Below, in pieces: positions 38,090 to 41,233 of a stretch of DNA of 41,233 nt (its first letter is position 1; the number at the start of each line of letters is the position of its first letter). Position numbers and translations under genes: made by a program. Source of the DNA: Neisseria sicca 4320 (GTDB lineage: Bacteria; Pseudomonadota; Gammaproteobacteria; Burkholderiales; Neisseriaceae); assembly GCF_000193735.1 (NCBI RefSeq), contig NZ_AEPF01000116.1, positions 1 through 41,233 on the forward strand. Reading direction: 5' to 3'. Below the pieces are notes generated by a model. The model ran no database searches and was not told the DNA's origin. It saw only the letters and a list, made by a program, of their open reading frames with translations.

Positions 38090-39559
38090 TTAAAACGAAT
38101 AGTTTAGGTTGAAGCCGAAAACGGCGGTACGTTTGCTAAAGCCTTGCGGTTTTTTAATCGGTTTGCCGACAAACAGGTCGTAATTCAGGCTGCCGCCTGC
38201 TTTGAACTGGCCGCGCAGGCCGGCGGCGGCGCCGATTAGGGTTTGGCCGAGCAGGTATTGCGCCGAGTCGCCGGAAACATGGCCGCCGTCTAGCGCCAGA
38301 TAAAACTGGTGGGCAGCCTGAAAATACCAGCCGACTTCGTTGCGCCAGTACCAGCCGCGCTCGGCCGACAGTGAGCTTTCGCCGTCGAAGCCACGCACGG
38401 TGTAGCGACCGCCGATGGCGATTTTGTCCAAAGGCGTCAGCGGGGTTTTATTCCACTGGGCATGCAGGGCGGTGTCATATACGAAGTGCTGCCGGCCGAT
38501 TTGGAAGGGGTGGTTATAGCTGATGTCGGCAGTGATCACCTTCATTCTCGAAGTGCCTTCATCAAACACCTCTTCAGGGGCGGCAATGGCATCGGCCATG
38601 CCGGTGCCGCGCTTGTAGCCAAGGCCGATATCCAAAGTGCTGCGGCCGATGTATTCCTTGTGTTTTAGGCTCAACTGCCAACCGGCGGTTTTACGGCGCT
38701 GTACTTCGACTTCGGCATCATCGATAAAACTTTGGTTTTCTTTCTGCCACAGTTTGAAGCCGATATGGCTCTTGCGCCGCGCATCACGGTACAGCAGGCG
38801 GGTAAATCCGATGTCGCTGCCACGGCTTTTGCCGTTGTAGTCGTACACTTCATTGATACCCGCCACGGCTTGGTGGTAGCGGTAGTAGTTGTGGTTCCAG
38901 CTCCACAGCCAGTTGCCTGCAGGAACGGAATAGTGAAAGGCGTAGCTTTGGGTGCCGCCGGCGGTTTTTTTGCCCTCGGAGTCGGTATGGGCGTCGGTAT
39001 GGCCCAGATGGCGGCCGTAGGACAGATAAAACAGATCGCTTAAGCCGAAAGGGTTGTCGGCAGAGAAAGTCAGGCTGCCTTGGTATTTGCCGGTGGTTTT
39101 GCTGCCGGAGTCGTCCACACCGAGCGACAGGCGGTAGGGCAGCAGCCGCTGCCGCCAGGCAACAATGATGTCGCTTTCATCGGGTGCATCGGCGGGAACG
39201 ATTTGAATATCGGCTTCCGCGGTGGGTACGCGCTTGAGATTTTCCAGCCCCTGCTCGATACGGCGCAGATTCAGAATATCGCCGCCTTTCAACGGAATTT
39301 CGTTTTGAAAGGCGGCAATGCGCGCGACACGGGTTTGGTCGTTGTGCGAAGTATCAGTGCGAACCGAGCGCACTTTGCCGGGCAAAACGGTTAATTCCAA
39401 AGTTCCGCTGTTTAAATCCTGCGGTGCGGCCAAAATACGGGTAGTGGTATAGCCGTGGCCGATAACGGCGTTTTGTGCCGCAACCATAATGCGGTTGATG
39501 CCTTGCACACCCAAACATTGTCCGGATTGGAAGCCGGTTTCTTTTACCTCCGGAACACC
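38090..39559 (-). pseudogene. TpsB outer-membrane transporter, 5'-truncated
   Basis: TpsB/FhaC-family proteins carry TpsA across the outer membrane. The frame after the TGA at 39560-39562 reads GVPEVKETGFQSGQCLGVQG, then a POTRA-2 region (VLPGKVRSVRTD), and the 16-strand barrel, with the Omp85/TpsB motif GRYTVRGFDGE and a normal C-terminal Phe (FNLNYSF). The signal peptide, N-terminal helix and most of the first POTRA domain are missing, and TTG 39514 is the only start. It therefore cannot reach the outer membrane as written. The tpsA start lies 68 bases downstream. The loss occurs within 50 bp of the palindrome of the next operon. Confidence 0.88.
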
Positions 39560-39607
39560 TCACAGCAAACCGTTTGACAAAATTATTCCAAAAATATAAA
39601 ATTTCTT

Positions 39608-39629
39608 ATATATAACTTTTGTTATATAT
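39608..39629 (+). promoter_or_regulatory. Perfect palindrome, likely BigR/ArsR-type operator
   Basis: ATATATAAC (39608-39616) and GTTATATAT (39621-39629) are exact inverted repeats around TTTT. It lies 43 bases before the first gene of an operon whose last gene encodes an ArsR-family repressor. AT-rich palindromes of this size are bound by BigR/SqrR-type proteins. The AT-rich bases nearby can serve as -10 and -35. Confidence 0.6.
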
Positions 39630-39671
39630 TTTTATTTTTAGATAACTCACTCTCAGACAAGGATCAATAAA

Positions 39672-39866
39672 ATGAAACGGAATTTAGGTACTTTGGATCG
39701 CACTCTCCGCATTATCATTGGGGTAGCCTTAATCGCCGCCGCTGCGACAGGTCAAATCGGCTGGTGGGGTTGGTTGGGCATCATTCCGCTGGCTACCGCC
39801 TTGATAGGCAACTGCGCGTTGTACAGCTTATTGGGCATCAATACCTGCCACATCAGCAAAAAATAA
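39672..39866 (+). CDS. DUF2892 (YgaP-type) small membrane protein
   Basis: The 64-residue protein has two membrane segments (IIIGVALIAAAATGQIGWWG and IIPLATALIGNCALYSLLG) and the family's N-terminal LDRTLRI motif. A CALYSLLGINTCH end supplies two Cys. Such proteins form the membrane tail of E. coli YgaP and stand next to rhodanese genes. CAAGGATCA precedes the ATG. It lies 12 bases before the rhodanese gene and behind the palindrome. Confidence 0.85.
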   Translation: MKRNLGTLDRTLRIIIGVALIAAAATGQIGWWGWLGIIPLATALIGNCALYSLLGINTCHISKK

Positions 39867-39878
39867 AGAAGGCAAAAT

Positions 39879-40400
39879 ATGAGTAAAGAAGGACAACTTC
39901 CACGAATTACTCCTGCGGAAGCGGCAGCAAAAATCCGTGAAGGTGCGTTGGCAGTGGACATTCGCAGCCAAGCAGAATATCGGGGCGGACATATTGGTGG
40001 CGCATTATCCCTACCACCGGAGCGGCATCGCGATAAACTGTCCGAAAATGCTGCCCCCTGTCTGATTTTTTATTGCTTGGGTGGCAAACGCACGACGCAG
40101 GCAGAGGCAGCATTGGCGGAACTCGGTCGGGGACGCGAGTGCTACATTCTTGAAGGCGGTTTGCAAGCATGGAAGGCTGCCGGACTGCCCATAATCGCCG
40201 AACACGCCGCGCCGGACATCATGCGGCAGGTACAAACCATCGCGGGCGGATTGGTTCTGTTCGGTGTACTGGCAGGTTCGCTGGTATCGCCTTGGTTTTA
40301 TCTGATAGACGCAGTAGTCGGCGCAGGTCTGCTGACAGCCGGTTTAACCGGATTCTGCGGCATAGCACGACTGCTGGCTAAAATGCCATGGAACCGCTAA
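39879..40400 (+). CDS. Rhodanese with C-terminal membrane domain (YgaP-like)
   Basis: The 173-residue protein has a rhodanese domain (1-105) with DIRSQAEYRGGHIGGA and the active-site loop FYCLGGKRT, whose Cys (about 66) carries a persulfide. Two membrane helices (about 120-165) with a TGFCGIARLL end match the DUF2892 tail of E. coli YgaP. YgaP is an inner-membrane sulfurtransferase that takes and passes sulfane sulfur, possibly releasing cyanide- or thiol-bound sulfur outside. Neighbours (DUF2892 and a BigR-like repressor) support a role in sulfide/persulfide handling. Confidence 0.9.
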   Translation: MSKEGQLPRITPAEAAAKIREGALAVDIRSQAEYRGGHIGGALSLPPERHRDKLSENAAPCLIFYCLGGKRTTQAEAALAELGRGRECYILEGGLQAWKAAGLPIIAEHAAPDIMRQVQTIAGGLVLFGVLAGSLVSPWFYLIDAVVGAGLLTAGLTGFCGIARLLAKMPWNR

Positions 40401-40479
40401 ACAGAGGTCGTCTGAAAGTTGCCGCTGCGGCAGTTATGGCTGATAATCCAACTTTCTTATTTGCAGAAAAGGTCAAACC

Positions 40480-40782
40480 ATGACCACAGCCGACAATCAA
40501 CCACCCTACGAAGAAGCCACCGCTTTCCTTAAACTTCTGGCAAACCCCCATCGCCTCGCCGTACTGTGTAAGCTGCACGAAAGACCGTACAATGTAACCG
40601 AACTGGCTGAATCATCCGGTCTCCCTCAAGCGGCGATGTCCAGCCAATTAGCCCTACTGCGCGAGGCCGGATTGGTGTCTTTTGAAGTAAACCACCGAGA
40701 GCGGCAATATTACATTGCCGATTCACGAGTCAACGATATGATACAGCTGCTGTATTCCTTTTTCTGTGCAGGAAAAGATTGA
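40480..40782 (+). CDS. ArsR-family repressor of the BigR/SqrR/YgaV type
   Basis: The 100-residue winged-helix repressor has the ArsR pattern LLANPHRLAVLCKL, VTELAESSGLPQAAMSSQLALLREAGLVS. Two Cys, Cys30 in AVLCKL and Cys96 in the tip SFFCAGKD, match the pair that forms a disulfide or tetrasulfide in BigR, SqrR and YgaV. The metal-binding CxC of ArsR and SmtB is absent. It should leave DNA when persulfides rise and switch on the rhodanese genes. A single host uptake word and an AAGGTC box lie upstream. It ends the operon. Confidence 0.88.
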   Translation: MTTADNQPPYEEATAFLKLLANPHRLAVLCKLHERPYNVTELAESSGLPQAAMSSQLALLREAGLVSFEVNHRERQYYIADSRVNDMIQLLYSFFCAGKD

Positions 40783-40828
40783 AATGTGGTTGTACTGCCT
40801 TAGACAGATTAATCAGAAAAATTAAGCT

Positions 40829-40864
40829 AAAAGGTCGTCTGAAAATTTTTCAGACGACCTTTTT
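40829..40864 (+). terminator. DUS-pair terminator of the sulfur operon
   Basis: AAAAGGTCGTCTGAAAA abuts TTTTTCAGACGACCTTTT, a nearly loop-less perfect hairpin with a T run, 47 bases after the regulator stop. Confidence 0.85.
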
Positions 40865-40931
40865 GTTGTGTTTAGTAAGCTACCCTTTGCACTATTGCCT
40901 AATGAACCTGAGACCTTTGCAAAATTCCCCA

Positions 40932-40969
40932 AAATCCCCTAAATTCCCACCAAGACATTTAGGGGATTT
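40932..40969 (+). promoter_or_regulatory. Hairpin over the transposase ribosome-binding site
   Basis: AAATCCCCTAAAT (40932-40944) pairs perfectly with ATTTAGGGGATTT (40957-40969). The ribosome-binding site AGGGGA (40961-40966) is entirely inside the right arm, six bases before ATG 40973. Folded RNA would block translation. Confidence 0.75.
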
Positions 40970-40972
40970 CTC

Positions 40973-41233
40973 ATGAGTACCTTCTTCCGGCAAACCGCAC
41001 AAGCCATGATTGCCAAACACATCGACCGCTTCCCACTATTGAAGTTGGATCAGGTGATTGATTGGCAACCGATCGAACAGTACCTGAATCGTCAAAGAAC
41101 CCGTTACGTCCGAGACCACCGCGGCCGTCCCGCCTATCCCCTGTTGTCCATGTTCAAAGCCATCCTGCCCGGACAATGGCACAGCCTCTCCGATCCCGAA
41201 CTCGAACACAGCCTCATCACCCGCATCGACTTT
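40973..41233 (+). CDS. IS5-family transposase (5' part)
   Basis: The first 87 codons of a DDE transposase are present: MSTFFRQTAQAMIAKHIDRF, then RTRYVRDHRGRPAYPLLSMFKAI, and the IS5-group GQWHSLSDPELEHSLITRIDF at the edge. The N-terminal DNA-binding domain is present; the catalytic DDE residues lie beyond the window. The gene is open to the last base, so it is partial only because the window ends. The reading starts after a hairpin that covers its ribosome-binding site. Confidence 0.88.
   Translation, partial: MSTFFRQTAQAMIAKHIDRFPLLKLDQVIDWQPIEQYLNRQRTRYVRDHRGRPAYPLLSMFKAILPGQWHSLSDPELEHSLITRIDF

Larger units (their letters stand above)
40910..41233 (+). mobile_element. IS1106-like (IS5 family) insertion sequence, left end
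   Basis: GAGACCTTTGCAAAATTCC starts at 40910 and matches the terminal inverted repeat of IS1106-like elements of Neisseria. The transposase gene follows and runs off the window, so the right end and the target duplication are not seen. Confidence 0.8.

Noticed and set aside
39354..39563. 69-codon minus-strand frame at the tpsB start
   Set aside because: It is an out-of-frame reading of tpsB sequence.

Overview
The window is chromosome of a commensal Neisseria. The core genes (alaS, trpS, clpB, lgt, argB, ppx, ssb) are Neisseria-like. The gaps between them are full of the 12-base DNA uptake sequence AGGTCGTCTGAA, usually as head-to-head pairs that form terminator hairpins. That spelling is the dialect of the mucosa/sicca/subflava-type commensals, not the ATGCCGTCTGAA of meningococcus and gonococcus. 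A Correia-type repeat at 9928-10034 and an IS1106-like element at the right edge also fit Neisseria.

Layout. 1-2600: the first 24 codons of a PEBP (YbhB/YbcL) family gene, broken off, then an AT-rich type II restriction-modification pair (C5 methyltransferase with an extra N-terminal helix-turn-helix-like domain, then a PD-(D/E)XK endonuclease). 2600-25355: housekeeping genes: alaS, a PotF-like polyamine-binding lipoprotein, a phospholipase D/cardiolipin synthase-like lipoprotein, adenine deaminase, a small lipoprotein, trpS, clpB, a cytosolic DyP peroxidase, a membrane metallophosphoesterase, a LemA protein, a 48-residue Cys-rich protein, lgt, an M14 carboxypeptidase, argB, ppx, a Tat-exported lytic transglycosylase, a YajR-like MFS transporter and ssb.

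25440-30822: a very AT-rich module inserted after ssb. It holds three consecutive tyrosine recombinases and a small coiled-coil protein, the layout of recombinase-trio elements (Tn554 TnpA/B/C, RIT and related trios). The first recombinase is split over a perfect A AAA AAA -1 slippery heptamer. The second is broken by a one-base deletion just before its catalytic Tyr. 31240-39559: a GC-rich two-partner secretion locus (tpsB, tpsA) that carries the Kingella-type uptake word AGGCAGCCTGAA instead of the host word. It is damaged at three points: tpsB has lost its 5' end, tpsA has a frameshift, and the 3' end of tpsA is fused to unrelated DNA.

39600-40800: a compact sulfur-response operon: a DUF2892 membrane protein, a YgaP-like rhodanese with membrane tail, and an ArsR-family repressor with the two Cys of the BigR/SqrR/YgaV persulfide sensors, preceded by a perfect 9+9 palindrome. 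40910-41233: start of an IS5-group (IS1106-like) element whose transposase ribosome-binding site lies inside a perfect hairpin.

The most interesting parts are the recombinase trio with its possible programmed frameshift, the foreign-dialect tps locus, the persulfide operon, and a perfect 5 x 21-bp tandem repeat at 16137-16241.
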